From: Solirubrobacterales bacterium
Lineage (GTDB): Bacteria; Actinomycetota; Thermoleophilia; Solirubrobacterales; 70-9
Reading direction: 5' to 3'
Assembly: GCA_017304845.1 (NCBI GenBank)
Contig: JAFKLL010000012.1
Location: forward strand, 62,001-126,000
Length of the DNA: 64,000 nucleotides
Made by a program: the position numbers and the translations under genes. This document shows, in pieces, positions 15,634 through 24,067 of the stretch (within the stretch, counting starts at the first letter, position 1; every line of letters starts with the position of its first letter). The notes under the pieces are model-generated. The model did not search any database. It saw only the letters and a list, made by a program, of their open reading frames with translations, and had not been told where the DNA came from.

Positions 15634-17076
15634 ATGAGCAGCACACCGAGACTGACCGTCACCGGGTTGAAGAAGTCCTTCGGCTCGAACAGCGTCCTCC
15701 ACGGCATCGACCTGGCCTTCGAGCCGGGGCAGTTCATCGGGCTGATGGGCCCGAACGGGGCCGGCAAGTCCACCCTGATCAAGATTCTCGCCGGGCTGTA
15801 CTCGGCCGACGAGGGGACGATCAAGCTGGACGACGAGACGGTCCGCAATCTCGGTTCCCGCAGGGAGTGCGGGTTCATCCACCAGGATCTCGGCCTGATC
15901 GAGGACATGTCGATCTGCGAGAACCTGCGGCTCGGGCAGCAGCCGATGAAGCTGGTCGGCCCGATCCTGAACTTGAAGCGCGAGCGCGAGGCCGCCGCCG
16001 AGGCGATCGCCCGGGTCGGCTTGGACCGGGATGTCGACACCCCGGTCAGCGCGCTCTCGCCGGGGGAGAAGACCCTGGTCGCGGTCGCCCGGACCCTGGA
16101 TCGGGGCGCCCGGATCCTGTTCGTCGACGAGGCGACCTCGACCCTGCCGGCCGCCGATTCGCGCCGTCTCACGGACGCGCTGCGACGCACGGTCGACGAC
16201 GGCGCGACCGTGATCATGGTCAGCCACAAGCTTTCCGAGATCCTCGACGACACCGACCGCGTGGTGGTGATCCTCGACGGCGAGATCTCGACCGACGAGC
16301 CGACCGCCTCACTGGACCGCGAGGGCCTGGTCGAGCGGCTGGTCGCGAAGGAGTCGGAGATGGCGGTCGAGGGCGAGGCCGACGCCTGCGAGATCGGCGA
16401 GGAGCTGATCGCCCTGGAGGCGGCCTGCGGCGGCCGGGCGGGGCCGGTCGATCTGGTCCTCAGGGGCGGCGAGATCACCGGCCTGACCGGGCTGCCCGGC
16501 TCCGGCCTGCATGACATCGGCTTTCTGGTCCACGGTTCGATGCGGCCCGTGAGTGGCCGGGTCCGCGCGTCGCGCAAGATCAGGCGGGCGCTGGTCCCGC
16601 CGCATCGGGAGACCCAGGGCGGGATCCCGGTCAGCTCGATCCGCGAGAACCTGACGCTTTCCTCGCTGCCCCGCTGGCGTGGCTTCGGCCGGCTCCTCGC
16701 CCTGGGGCAGGAGGGCCGGGACGCTCAGGGGATGGCGGATGAGCTCAACGTGGTCCCCGGCGATGCCGAGGGTCCGTACGGAGTGCTTTCCGGCGGCAAC
16801 AAGCAGAAGGTGATCTTCGGCCGGGTGCTCCTGAAGGAGCCTCAGGTCTATGTGCTTTGCGAGCCGACCCGTGGGGTCGACATCGCGACCCGGATGGAGA
16901 TCTACCGGCTGATCCGCAAGCTGCGCTCGAAGGACGTGGCGGTGCTGGTGATCAGCTCCGATTCGGAGGACCTGTTCTCGGTCTGCGACCGGATCGGGGT
17001 GGTTGACGACGGGACGGTGGAGGAGCTGGTCCCGGCGGAAGAGATGAACACACAACAGTTGGAGGCATTGGTCTGA
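15634..17076 (+). CDS. Sugar ABC transporter ATP-binding protein, two ABC domains (RbsA/XylG-like)
   Basis: The 480-residue protein has two fused ABC domains. The first has an intact Walker A (GPNGAGKST) and a changed signature LSPGEKTLVA. The second has a degenerate Walker A (GLTGLPGSGLHD) but a good signature LSGGNKQKVIFGRVL followed by EPTRGVD. This asymmetry is normal for RbsA/XylG ATPases. The length is near the usual 490-510. The ATG at 15634 follows AGGAGGAG, and the stop overlaps the permease start (TGATG). It energises import of the solute bound by the upstream lipoprotein. Confidence 0.9.
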   Translation: MSSTPRLTVTGLKKSFGSNSVLHGIDLAFEPGQFIGLMGPNGAGKSTLIKILAGLYSADEGTIKLDDETVRNLGSRRECGFIHQDLGLIEDMSICENLRLGQQPMKLVGPILNLKREREAAAEAIARVGLDRDVDTPVSALSPGEKTLVAVARTLDRGARILFVDEATSTLPAADSRRLTDALRRTVDDGATVIMVSHKLSEILDDTDRVVVILDGEISTDEPTASLDREGLVERLVAKESEMAVEGEADACEIGEELIALEAACGGRAGPVDLVLRGGEITGLTGLPGSGLHDIGFLVHGSMRPVSGRVRASRKIRRALVPPHRETQGGIPVSSIRENLTLSSLPRWRGFGRLLALGQEGRDAQGMADELNVVPGDAEGPYGVLSGGNKQKVIFGRVLLKEPQVYVLCEPTRGVDIATRMEIYRLIRKLRSKDVAVLVISSDSEDLFSVCDRIGVVDDGTVEELVPAEEMNTQQLEALV

Positions 17077-18275
17077 TGAGCAGCGTGACGGCAGGGAAAG
17101 TCGCGGCCTCCGGGCCGTCGGCATTGAAGCGGTTCGCCACCTCCCCGACGATGCAGGGCTCGCTCACCACGATCGCCTTCCTGCTGCTCTTCGTCGGCTA
17201 CTGGATCTGGCTGGGGGACACCTTCGTCAACGTCGACGCGCGCCTGCTCGACGTCCATCAGAACGCGCCGATCCTGATCCTCGGCCTGGCGGTGATGGTG
17301 ACCTTGATCGCCGGCCAGTTCGACCTCTCGGTCGGCGGCATGTGCACCCTGACCACCTTCCTCTCGATCGGGTTGGTGGTGCAGAAGGACTGGGCCTTCT
17401 GGATGGTGCTGGTGGCCTGCGTCCTGGCCGGGCTGATCGGCGGCCTGATCAACGGGCTGCTGGTGGTGAAGCTGGGGGTCAACACGTTCATCGCGACGCT
17501 CGGCACGGGCGGCGTGTTCCTGGGGATTTCGAGCGTCCTCTTCGGCGGCACCCAGCTGGCGCCGACCGATACGAGCCCGCAGCTCCCCTCCTGGTTCTCG
17601 GGCGACGGCTCGCTCGGCTCGTTCGGCGAGAAGTTCCCCTCGGTGATCGTCTGGATCGGCCTGGCGGCCTGCGCCTACGGGCTGTTCCGCTGGATTCAGG
17701 CGAGAAAGCCCGAGGGTCGGACGGACACCTCGTGGACCGTGATCTCGGCCGCGATCGTGGTGGTGCTGGCGGCGATCCTCTTCGCCCTGAACCTGCCGGC
17801 CTGGGTGGACGGGGTGTCCCTGACGATCGGCGTGCTGCTGATCATCGGGCTGGTCCTGTGGGTGGTGCTCCGCTACACGACGTACGGGCGGTACCTGTAC
17901 GCGACCGGGGCGAACCCCGAGGCGGCGAGGCTGGCCGGCGTGAAGACGGACCGGGAGACGATCCTGGCGTTCGTGATCGGCGGTCTCCTGGCCGCGCTCG
18001 CCGGGGTGATCCTGGCCGCGAACCAGGGCGCGGCCTCACCGGACATCGGTACCGGCTTCCTCCTGCCCGCGTTCGCCGCCGCCTTCCTGGGCACGGTGAT
18101 CATGTCCACGGGCCGCTTCCACGTCTGGGGAACCCTGATCGGAGGCACCTTCCTGGTCTGGGTCACACAGGGCTTGATCGTCGGCGGAGTTCCGTTCACC
18201 TGGACGGACGTCATCAACGGCGTCGTTTTGGTTGCCGCCGTTGCCGTATCGACGATCTTCCGCCGCCGCGCCTGA
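17076..18275 (+). CDS. Sugar ABC transporter permease (XylH/RbsC-like)
   Basis: The 399-residue integral membrane protein has about ten hydrophobic helices and the permease hallmarks DLSVGGMCTLT, GLINGLLVVKLGVNTFIATLGT and YATGANPEAARLAGV. It is longer than RbsC and similar in length to XylH, because of an extra segment around residues 160-245 (including GDGSLGSFGEKFPS and a charged loop before another helix). It is translationally coupled to the ATPase and completes the importer. Confidence 0.9.
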   Translation: MSSVTAGKVAASGPSALKRFATSPTMQGSLTTIAFLLLFVGYWIWLGDTFVNVDARLLDVHQNAPILILGLAVMVTLIAGQFDLSVGGMCTLTTFLSIGLVVQKDWAFWMVLVACVLAGLIGGLINGLLVVKLGVNTFIATLGTGGVFLGISSVLFGGTQLAPTDTSPQLPSWFSGDGSLGSFGEKFPSVIVWIGLAACAYGLFRWIQARKPEGRTDTSWTVISAAIVVVLAAILFALNLPAWVDGVSLTIGVLLIIGLVLWVVLRYTTYGRYLYATGANPEAARLAGVKTDRETILAFVIGGLLAALAGVILAANQGAASPDIGTGFLLPAFAAAFLGTVIMSTGRFHVWGTLIGGTFLVWVTQGLIVGGVPFTWTDVINGVVLVAAVAVSTIFRRRA

Positions 18276-18325
18276 CCTTCCGGCGCATAAGGGTCGCCGC
18301 TTTACCTCCGTGGGCGGCAACCCGG

Positions 18326-18365
18326 GCCGGCCGCACATCTCTCTCCCCATACTCGTGCGGCCGGC
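18326..18365. terminator. Stem-loop after the ABC importer
   Basis: GCCGGCCGCAC at 18326-18336 pairs perfectly with GTGCGGCCGGC at 18355-18365 across an 18-base loop. There is no T-run. It lies between the convergent permease and secreted-protein genes, so it may stop or protect transcripts from either side. Confidence 0.45.
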
Positions 18366-18381
18366 TTGGCGGTGGGTTACG

Positions 18382-19260
18382 TCACCACGGGCGGTAGGTG
18401 AGGTCGGTGATCGAGAGCTGCGTGGAGCACGAAGTCCAAAGGGGGTAGCTCGTGCTCCACGGTCCGTAGGGCGGCGCTCCACCGGCTAGCGTGAAGCCCG
18501 TTCCCGACGAGAATGCGCAACCCGCCCTAGAGCCGGAGAGCCCGCCCGTCACGTCCATGTCGTTGTAGGTCCAGGTAGCGCTGAAGTCGGAGATGTTGTC
18601 CAAAGCCGGGTTGCACGGCGTGATCCCCCCGGGCCAACCGGCGAACATGTCACCGTCGAGATCTTGCGCTGCGGGCGGAGCGCCGGACCCGGAGGACGGC
18701 ATCGCGAAATGGCAGCTGCTCGAGCCGCCGAATATGCCCGTGATCTCGAGGTCGCCCTCCATGAACGGCGCCGGTCCCCCGCCGGCGCCGTAGAACAGGT
18801 CGGTGAAGGTCACCGTCTTGGAGCCGCAGCCGCCTGGGCTTCCGGTCAGGGTTCCGCTACCGCTCCAAAGGCCAAACGCCGTCTCGGCATCGTGCAGGGT
18901 GATGTCCGAAGCGGCCGTGTACGTGCAAGGCGATTTCTGGATTGAGAAGCCCGCTTCCAGGGTCATGTCGCCGTGGTCGTCGTGATCCGCGAAGGTCGCT
19001 TCGGTGGTGGAGAGCGAGAACTCGCCCGGATCGCAGCCCCGGTGAGAGGGACCGAATCTGGGCGACATCCAGGCTCCGTCGATCGTCTGGTCGTCTGGCG
19101 GCGGGCCGAGACCAGTCGAGGGGACTGTGAAGTCACAGGTGGGGGTAACGCCGGGCATGGAGATCGTGCCGCCGAAGTCTGCCGCGGCGGGCGCGACGCT
19201 CACGGTGGCGAAGCCGACGATCGCCGCCGCAGCCACCAAGATCATCCTGATCTTTCTCAT
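18382..19260 (-). CDS. Secreted protein with two tandem cysteine-containing domains
   Basis: The 292-residue product starts with a good signal peptide (MRKIRMILVAAAAIVGFATV, ending near APAAA). The mature part is a duplication of a domain of about 130 residues. CDFTVPSTGLGPPPDDQTIDG in the first half matches CHFAMPSSGSGAPPAAQDLDG in the second, each followed by a GCDP/PCNP step and ending in TFTDLFY or SITDLTY. Each half holds four or so cysteines that could form disulfides. I do not recognise the family. GAGGAGAAAC precedes the ATG, and a promoter is visible at 19376-19405. Confidence 0.7.
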   Translation of the reverse strand: MRKIRMILVAAAAIVGFATVSVAPAAADFGGTISMPGVTPTCDFTVPSTGLGPPPDDQTIDGAWMSPRFGPSHRGCDPGEFSLSTTEATFADHDDHGDMTLEAGFSIQKSPCTYTAASDITLHDAETAFGLWSGSGTLTGSPGGCGSKTVTFTDLFYGAGGGPAPFMEGDLEITGIFGGSSSCHFAMPSSGSGAPPAAQDLDGDMFAGWPGGITPCNPALDNISDFSATWTYNDMDVTGGLSGSRAGCAFSSGTGFTLAGGAPPYGPWSTSYPLWTSCSTQLSITDLTYRPW

Positions 19261-19375
19261 GTTTCTCCTCGTCTCCCGATCGGCCGGTCAGGAGATTGAC
19301 CGTCAGCCCCCCAGGCCCTGCTGGACCAACTGACTCATCTTTGCCGATCAGGCTCTCACTCGTTGAGCCATCTCC

Positions 19376-19405
19376 ATTAGAACGCCTCGCACCCCGACGT
19401 GTCAA
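19376..19405 (-). promoter_or_regulatory. Promoter for the secreted duplicated-domain protein
   Basis: Read on the minus strand, TTGACA (19405-19400) is followed after 18 bases by TCTAAT (19381-19376). The predicted leader is about 110 bases. Confidence 0.5.
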
Positions 19406-19437
19406 CCGTTCGAGCGCCGAATGCCGGTTGGCTGCCG

Positions 19438-20205
19438 TTAGAAGGCTGGCTGGCGTTTGGCGGCGAAGGCCTCGAGCCCCTCGGCAGCCTCATCATCCGC
19501 AAAAACACGATCAGCGAGCTCAAGCTCCTTCTCGAACGCCTCGTCGATCGGCAGGTCGATCCCCTCGCGCACCGAGGCCTTCACCCGCTGAACTGCCAGC
19601 GGTCCGTTGCGGGCGATTCGCTTCGCCATCGCCATCGCGGCCTCGTCCAGATCGTCCTTCGGCACGACGCGGTTGACCAGGCCGAGCTCGTAGGCGCGGT
19701 CGGCGTTGAAGAACTCGCCGCTCAGGAGGATCTCCATGGCTATCGCTCGGGGCACCTGCCTTGGCAGTCGCACCGTGCCGCCACCGGCGGGGAAGAGGCC
19801 CCAGTTGACTTCCGGTAGGCCGAAGCGGGCGTGGTCGGCGGTGATCCGGATGTCGGTGGCGAGCATCACCTCGAAGCCTCCGCCCATGCAGTCGCCGTTG
19901 ATGGCGGCGATGATGGGCTTGTCGATCGGGTCGATCTCGCCCTTGAGGTAGACCTCCTGGTTGTCGGCGGCGGTGAGCTGGCCGGCCTGGATCTTCGGGA
20001 CCAGCTTCTTCAGGTTCGCCCCGGCGCAGAAGGACTTGTCGCCCGCGCCGGTGATCACGGCCACCCGGAGCGAATCGTCGGTGGCGAAGCGGCGCCAGGC
20101 GGCGACCAGCTCCTCCATCGTCTCCGGGTCCATCGCGTTGCGGGAGGCCGGGTCGTCGAAGGTGACCCAGAGGATCTGCTCGTCCCTGACTTCGGTGCGA
20201 ATCAC
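19438..20205 (-). CDS. Enoyl-CoA hydratase/isomerase family protein
   Basis: The 255-residue crotonase has the CoA-binding/oxyanion strands SFCAGANLKKL and NGDCMGGGFEVM and the glutamate-bearing LPEVNWGLFPAGGG. It hydrates enoyl-CoA or acts on a related acyl-CoA. The GTG at 20205 is chosen because VIRTEVRD aligns with the first residues (MIRTEVRD) of the paralogue at 30402 and AAAGG precedes it. It lies 19 bases behind the APH-type kinase gene on the same strand, so they form an operon divergent from the acyl-CoA dehydrogenase operon. Confidence 0.88.
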   Translation of the reverse strand: MIRTEVRDEQILWVTFDDPASRNAMDPETMEELVAAWRRFATDDSLRVAVITGAGDKSFCAGANLKKLVPKIQAGQLTAADNQEVYLKGEIDPIDKPIIAAINGDCMGGGFEVMLATDIRITADHARFGLPEVNWGLFPAGGGTVRLPRQVPRAIAMEILLSGEFFNADRAYELGLVNRVVPKDDLDEAAMAMAKRIARNGPLAVQRVKASVREGIDLPIDEAFEKELELADRVFADDEAAEGLEAFAAKRQPAF

Positions 20206-20224
20206 TTGCTGCCTTTCGTTCGTT

Positions 20225-21238
20225 TCAATCGAGACCGGCGAAACCGGCCGCCTCTTCCAGCAGGGCGGGCACGTCATGCTCCAGCCGGACCGCGTACTCG
20301 GTGTCGAGCAGACCCGCCACGTACTGGGCGTAGGCCCCCTCGACGATCGCGGCGAGCTTCCAGAACGCCACCGCCATGTACCACTCGATGTGCTCGGTGG
20401 AACGGCCCGTCAGCTCGGTGTACCGGGCGGCCAGCTCGCGGCGGCTCGGGGTGAACGGCAGGCGAGAGACACCCTGCACCCTCGGCATCGCCATCTGCTT
20501 CGGCCGGTCAGGCCCCCAGAACGCCAGGCAGATGCCGAGATCGAAAAGGGGATCGCCGATCGTCGACATCTCCCAGTCGATGATCGCGCTCACCTTCACC
20601 TCGTCACCGAACGTGATCAGCGAGTTGTCGAGGTGGAAGTCGCCGTGCATGATCGCCGGGGGCTGCTCCGGCGGCAGGTTCGTCGACAGCCACTCCGCCA
20701 GCTGATGGAACCGGGGCAGGTTGCGCACCTGGATCCGGTCGTACTGCTTCGCCCAGCGCGGCACCTGCCGCTCCAGGAAACCCTCCGGGCGCCCGAAGTC
20801 CGAGAGCCCAGCCGCCTGCCAGTCGACCTGGTGGAGCTTCGCCAGAGCATCGATCAGGGCCGGGCCGATCCCGGCCGCTGCGACGTCCGGATCGACTCCC
20901 TCCGGCAGATGGTCGGTCAGCGCGAACCCGTCGACCGCCTCCATCACCAGGAACTGGCCGCCGTTCTCGTCGGTGCCCAGGCCGATCGCCGCCGGCGAAG
21001 GCACGTCCTGGTCGGTCAGCGCCTCGAGGATCCGGAACTCGCGCTCCATGCTGTGGGCGCTCGGGTCGATCGCATCGGCCGGGGGACGACGCAGGACGAA
21101 GCTGCCCTCGGCGTCGGTGAGCAGCAGGGTCTCGTTCGAGTTGCCGCCGCTCAGCGGGGTCAGCTCGAACGGGCCACGGCCGGGCAGGGCGTCGGCGAGC
21201 CACTCGCCCAGCCGGTCGGAAATGGTCAGCGTGCTCAT
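20225..21238 (-). CDS. Phosphotransferase family protein (LvaA/ACAD11 kinase-like)
   Basis: The 337-residue APH-fold kinase shows GGNSNETLLL, FVLRRPP, the catalytic loop MHGDFHLDNSL and the metal aspartate in IIDWEMSTIGDP. The LRRPP and DWEMSTIGDP forms match the kinase domain of human ACAD11 and bacterial LvaA, which phosphorylate 4-hydroxyacyl-CoA. Its divergent neighbour at 21362 is an ACAD11-type dehydrogenase, which strengthens that reading. It probably works in the cytosol on a hydroxyacyl-CoA; the chain length is unknown. Confidence 0.87.
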   Translation of the reverse strand: MSTLTISDRLGEWLADALPGRGPFELTPLSGGNSNETLLLTDAEGSFVLRRPPADAIDPSAHSMEREFRILEALTDQDVPSPAAIGLGTDENGGQFLVMEAVDGFALTDHLPEGVDPDVAAAGIGPALIDALAKLHQVDWQAAGLSDFGRPEGFLERQVPRWAKQYDRIQVRNLPRFHQLAEWLSTNLPPEQPPAIMHGDFHLDNSLITFGDEVKVSAIIDWEMSTIGDPLFDLGICLAFWGPDRPKQMAMPRVQGVSRLPFTPSRRELAARYTELTGRSTEHIEWYMAVAFWKLAAIVEGAYAQYVAGLLDTEYAVRLEHDVPALLEEAAGFAGLD

Positions 21239-21361
21239 GGGGAGATCATCGCGCGCCGCCGGCCCCGACCCGGCCGCTTCCCGGCCCTGCTTTGGAGAAC
21301 TCCCTAAGCAGAGCCGTTCAGGCCGGGGGCTGGTTGGTGGGCATCACATAGGTTGAATCGC

Positions 21362-22651
21362 ATGAGCTGGGACTTTGAGACCGAACCGGAATTCCAAGAG
21401 AAACTCGACTGGATGCGGGAGTTCGTGCGGGAGGAGATCTACCCGCTCGAGACGCTCGACATCGACTACCTCCAGTTCCGCGAGCTGATCAAGCCGCTGC
21501 AGCAGGAGGTCAAGGACCGGGAGCTCTGGGGCGTCCACCTCAGCCCCGAGCAGGGCGGCGCCGGCTACGGCCAGGTCAAGCTCGGGCTCATGCACGAGAT
21601 CCTCGGCGCCTCCGAGCTCGCCCCGCCGGTCTTCGGGGTCCACGCGCCCGACACCGGCAACTCCGAACTGATCGCTGTAGCCGGGGATGAGGAACAGGTC
21701 GAGAAATGGGGCAAGCCGGTGCTGAACGGCGAGCTGTGGAGCGCCTACTCGATGACCGAAGAAGGCCGCGGCTCCGACCCGACCATGCTCCAGACCTCGG
21801 CCGTCCTCGACGGTGACGAGTGGGTCGTCAACGGGGTCAAGTTCTGTGTCGGCAACGCCAACCGCTCCGACTTCCACATCGTGCTCTGCCGGACCGAGGA
21901 CGACGAGGGAACCGCGAAGCACAGGCGGCACTCGATGATCATCGTCCCGACCGATACCGAAGGCGTGATCAACCGGCAGATCGGGCTGATGCACGACCCC
22001 AACTCCGAGGGCCTGGTCCACACTCACTGCGAGGTCACCTACGACAACGTGCGGGTCCCGGCCGAGAACCTGCTCGGTGGCCGCGGCGAGGCCTTCGTGC
22101 TCGCCCAGAAGCGGCTCGGCCCCGGCCGCATCCATCACTGCATGCGCTGGATGGGCGTCTCCCGCCGCGCGCTTGACGCGCTCTGCGAACGGGCGGTGTC
22201 GAAGTCCGTCCACGGCGGTCTGCTGGCCGACAAGGAGATGGTCCAGGATTGGATCGCCACCTCGGCCGCGGAGATCGAAGCGGCCCGGCTGCTCACCCTC
22301 CAGGCCGCCTGGAAGATCGACCAGGTCGGGGCCTCCGGCGCCCGTCAGGAGATCGCGATGATCAAGTACCACGGGGCGAAGGTCATGCATGACGTGCTCG
22401 ACCGCGCGATTCAGATCCATGGCGCGCTCGGCTACTCGACCGACATGCCGCTCGAGGAGGCCTACCGCTGGTCCCGGGCCGCCCGGCTCTACGACGGGCC
22501 GGACGAGGTCCACAAGGTCTCGGTCGCCCGCCGCATCCTCAAGAACTACGAGCCACGCGACAAGCCGAGCGACCACATCCCGACCCGCCGGCAGGCGGCG
22601 ATGGAGAAGTGGGGCCCGGTCATCGAGCGGCTCGAGACCTCCAGCGTCTGA
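21362..22651 (+). CDS. Acyl-CoA dehydrogenase, ACAD10/11 (LvaC) type
   Basis: The 429-residue flavoprotein has the usual ACAD order: helical N-domain, beta-domain with YSMTEEGRGSDP, and C-domain. The stretch RLGPGRIHHCMRWMG, then IAMIKYHGAKV and YDGPDEVH, closely follow the ACAD10/ACAD11 C-domain as I know it. That group takes the phosphorylated 4-hydroxyacyl-CoA, eliminates phosphate and yields an enoyl-CoA. MSWDFETEPEF at ATG 21362 fits the family start better than TTG at 21353. The stop overlaps the HAD gene (TGATG). The neighbouring kinase at 20225 supports a joint pathway. Confidence 0.9.
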   Translation: MSWDFETEPEFQEKLDWMREFVREEIYPLETLDIDYLQFRELIKPLQQEVKDRELWGVHLSPEQGGAGYGQVKLGLMHEILGASELAPPVFGVHAPDTGNSELIAVAGDEEQVEKWGKPVLNGELWSAYSMTEEGRGSDPTMLQTSAVLDGDEWVVNGVKFCVGNANRSDFHIVLCRTEDDEGTAKHRRHSMIIVPTDTEGVINRQIGLMHDPNSEGLVHTHCEVTYDNVRVPAENLLGGRGEAFVLAQKRLGPGRIHHCMRWMGVSRRALDALCERAVSKSVHGGLLADKEMVQDWIATSAAEIEAARLLTLQAAWKIDQVGASGARQEIAMIKYHGAKVMHDVLDRAIQIHGALGYSTDMPLEEAYRWSRAARLYDGPDEVHKVSVARRILKNYEPRDKPSDHIPTRRQAAMEKWGPVIERLETSSV

Positions 22652-23298
22652 TGACCGAGGTCCGGCCGGCAAAGGCGCTGCTGATCGACTTCGGCGGGGT
22701 CCTCACCTCGAGCGTCTTCGACTCCTTCCGCGAGTACGCGGGCGGGGTCGGGCCGGACCCGTTGCTGATCGAGCAGCTCTTCCGTGAGGACGGTCCCTCG
22801 CAGGAGGCGCTGGTCGCGCATGAGACGGGGAAGGTGCCGCTGGAGGAGTTCGAGATCATCTTCGCCCAGCGGCTGGGCCACCACGGCGCCACGGTCGAGC
22901 CGGAAGGCCTCGTCTCGCAGCTCACCCAGAACCTCCGGCCGGACGAGGAGATGATCGAGGCGACCCGCCGGATCGGCGCCGCCGGCTTCCCGACCGTGCT
23001 GGTCTCGAACTCGCTCGGCTACGACGCCTACGACGGCTACGACCTCGAGGAGCTGCTCGACCACGTGATCCTCTCCGGGCATGTCGGGGTGCGGAAGCCG
23101 TCGCGGAAGATCTACGAGATGGGGGCGGAGGCGGCCGGGGTCGCGCCCGAGGACTGCGTGATGGTCGACGACCTCGCCCAGAACATCAGCGGGGCGGAAC
23201 GGCTCGGCATGCAGGGCGTGGTCCACCTCCACTCGAAGGACACCGTTGCGGTGCTCCAGGAAATGTTCGGCATCGACCTGGGAGGTTCGAATGAGTGA
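22651..23298 (+). CDS. HAD-superfamily protein, ACAD10 N-domain-like
   Basis: The 215-residue HAD protein begins KALLIDFGGVLTSS; later motifs are VLVSNSLGY (motif II), a lysine in RKPSRKIYEMG (motif III) and MVDDLAQNISGAERLG (motif IV). In motif I the second aspartate is replaced by glycine (DFGG instead of DxDG). This is also seen in the HAD domain of ACAD10 as I recall it, and it would remove the usual general acid. It may therefore be a weak phosphatase or a regulatory subunit. It is translationally coupled to the dehydrogenase and overlaps the following SDR gene by eight bases. Confidence 0.83.
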   Translation: MTEVRPAKALLIDFGGVLTSSVFDSFREYAGGVGPDPLLIEQLFREDGPSQEALVAHETGKVPLEEFEIIFAQRLGHHGATVEPEGLVSQLTQNLRPDEEMIEATRRIGAAGFPTVLVSNSLGYDAYDGYDLEELLDHVILSGHVGVRKPSRKIYEMGAEAAGVAPEDCVMVDDLAQNISGAERLGMQGVVHLHSKDTVAVLQEMFGIDLGGSNE

Positions 23299-24067
23299 TC
23301 GCACCGTGCTCGTGACCGGCGCCAGCCGGGGGATCGGCCGGGGCATAGCCCTCGCCTTCGCCGGGGAGGGGGACACCGTGGTGCTCTCCGCCCGCACGGC
23401 CTCCGGGCTGGAGGAGACCGCCGCCGCGGCCTGGGAACGCGGCGCCTCGGCGGTGGCCGCCGTCTCGGCCGACCTCTCCGACCCCGACGACTGCGAGAAG
23501 CTGATCGGCCGGGCCACCGAGGCCGTCGGGTCGTCCCCGCTGGTCGTGGTCCACTGCGCCGGGATCACCGAGAACGCCGCGGTCGACCAGATGAGCCTCG
23601 ACGGCTGGAACCGCGCCTTCCAGGTCAACGTCACCTCCGCTCTCCAGATCGCCGGCAAGGCGATCCCGGCGATGAAGGAGGCGGGCTGGGGAAGGTTCAT
23701 CGCGATCGGCTCGCTCTACTCGCGGATGGGTGTCTCCCACACCGCCGCCTACACCTCCTCCAAGCACGCCCTGCTCGGGCTGATCCGGGTGCTCTCGGCC
23801 GAGCTGGTCGGCAAGGGCGTCACCGCCAATGCGATCCTGCCCGGCTTCGTCGACACCGAGATGGTCCGTTCCGAAGCGGCCGCCGCCGCCGAGGCCCGGG
23901 ACCTGACGGTCGACGAGGTGATCAAGAAGTTCCTGCGGATCCAGCCGCTCGGACGGATGGTCACGACCGAGGAGGTCGGGGCGCTCGCCGTCTATCTCGC
24001 CAGCGATGCCGGCGCGCCGATCACCGGCCAGGGAATCAACATCGACGGCGGGGCGATGCAGCCATGA
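23291..24067 (+). CDS. Short-chain dehydrogenase/reductase
   Basis: The 258-residue SDR has the NAD(P) motif VTGASRGIGRG, the HCAGITENAA segment and the active-site YTSSK. The C-terminus GQGINIDGGAMQP is typical of FabG-like enzymes. It would oxidise or reduce a hydroxy/keto acyl intermediate. The ATG at 23291 lies inside the end of the HAD gene; its stop overlaps the CoA-transferase start (ATGA). It belongs to the four-gene operon with the ACAD11-type dehydrogenase. Confidence 0.88.
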   Translation: MSDRTVLVTGASRGIGRGIALAFAGEGDTVVLSARTASGLEETAAAAWERGASAVAAVSADLSDPDDCEKLIGRATEAVGSSPLVVVHCAGITENAAVDQMSLDGWNRAFQVNVTSALQIAGKAIPAMKEAGWGRFIAIGSLYSRMGVSHTAAYTSSKHALLGLIRVLSAELVGKGVTANAILPGFVDTEMVRSEAAAAAEARDLTVDEVIKKFLRIQPLGRMVTTEEVGALAVYLASDAGAPITGQGINIDGGAMQP

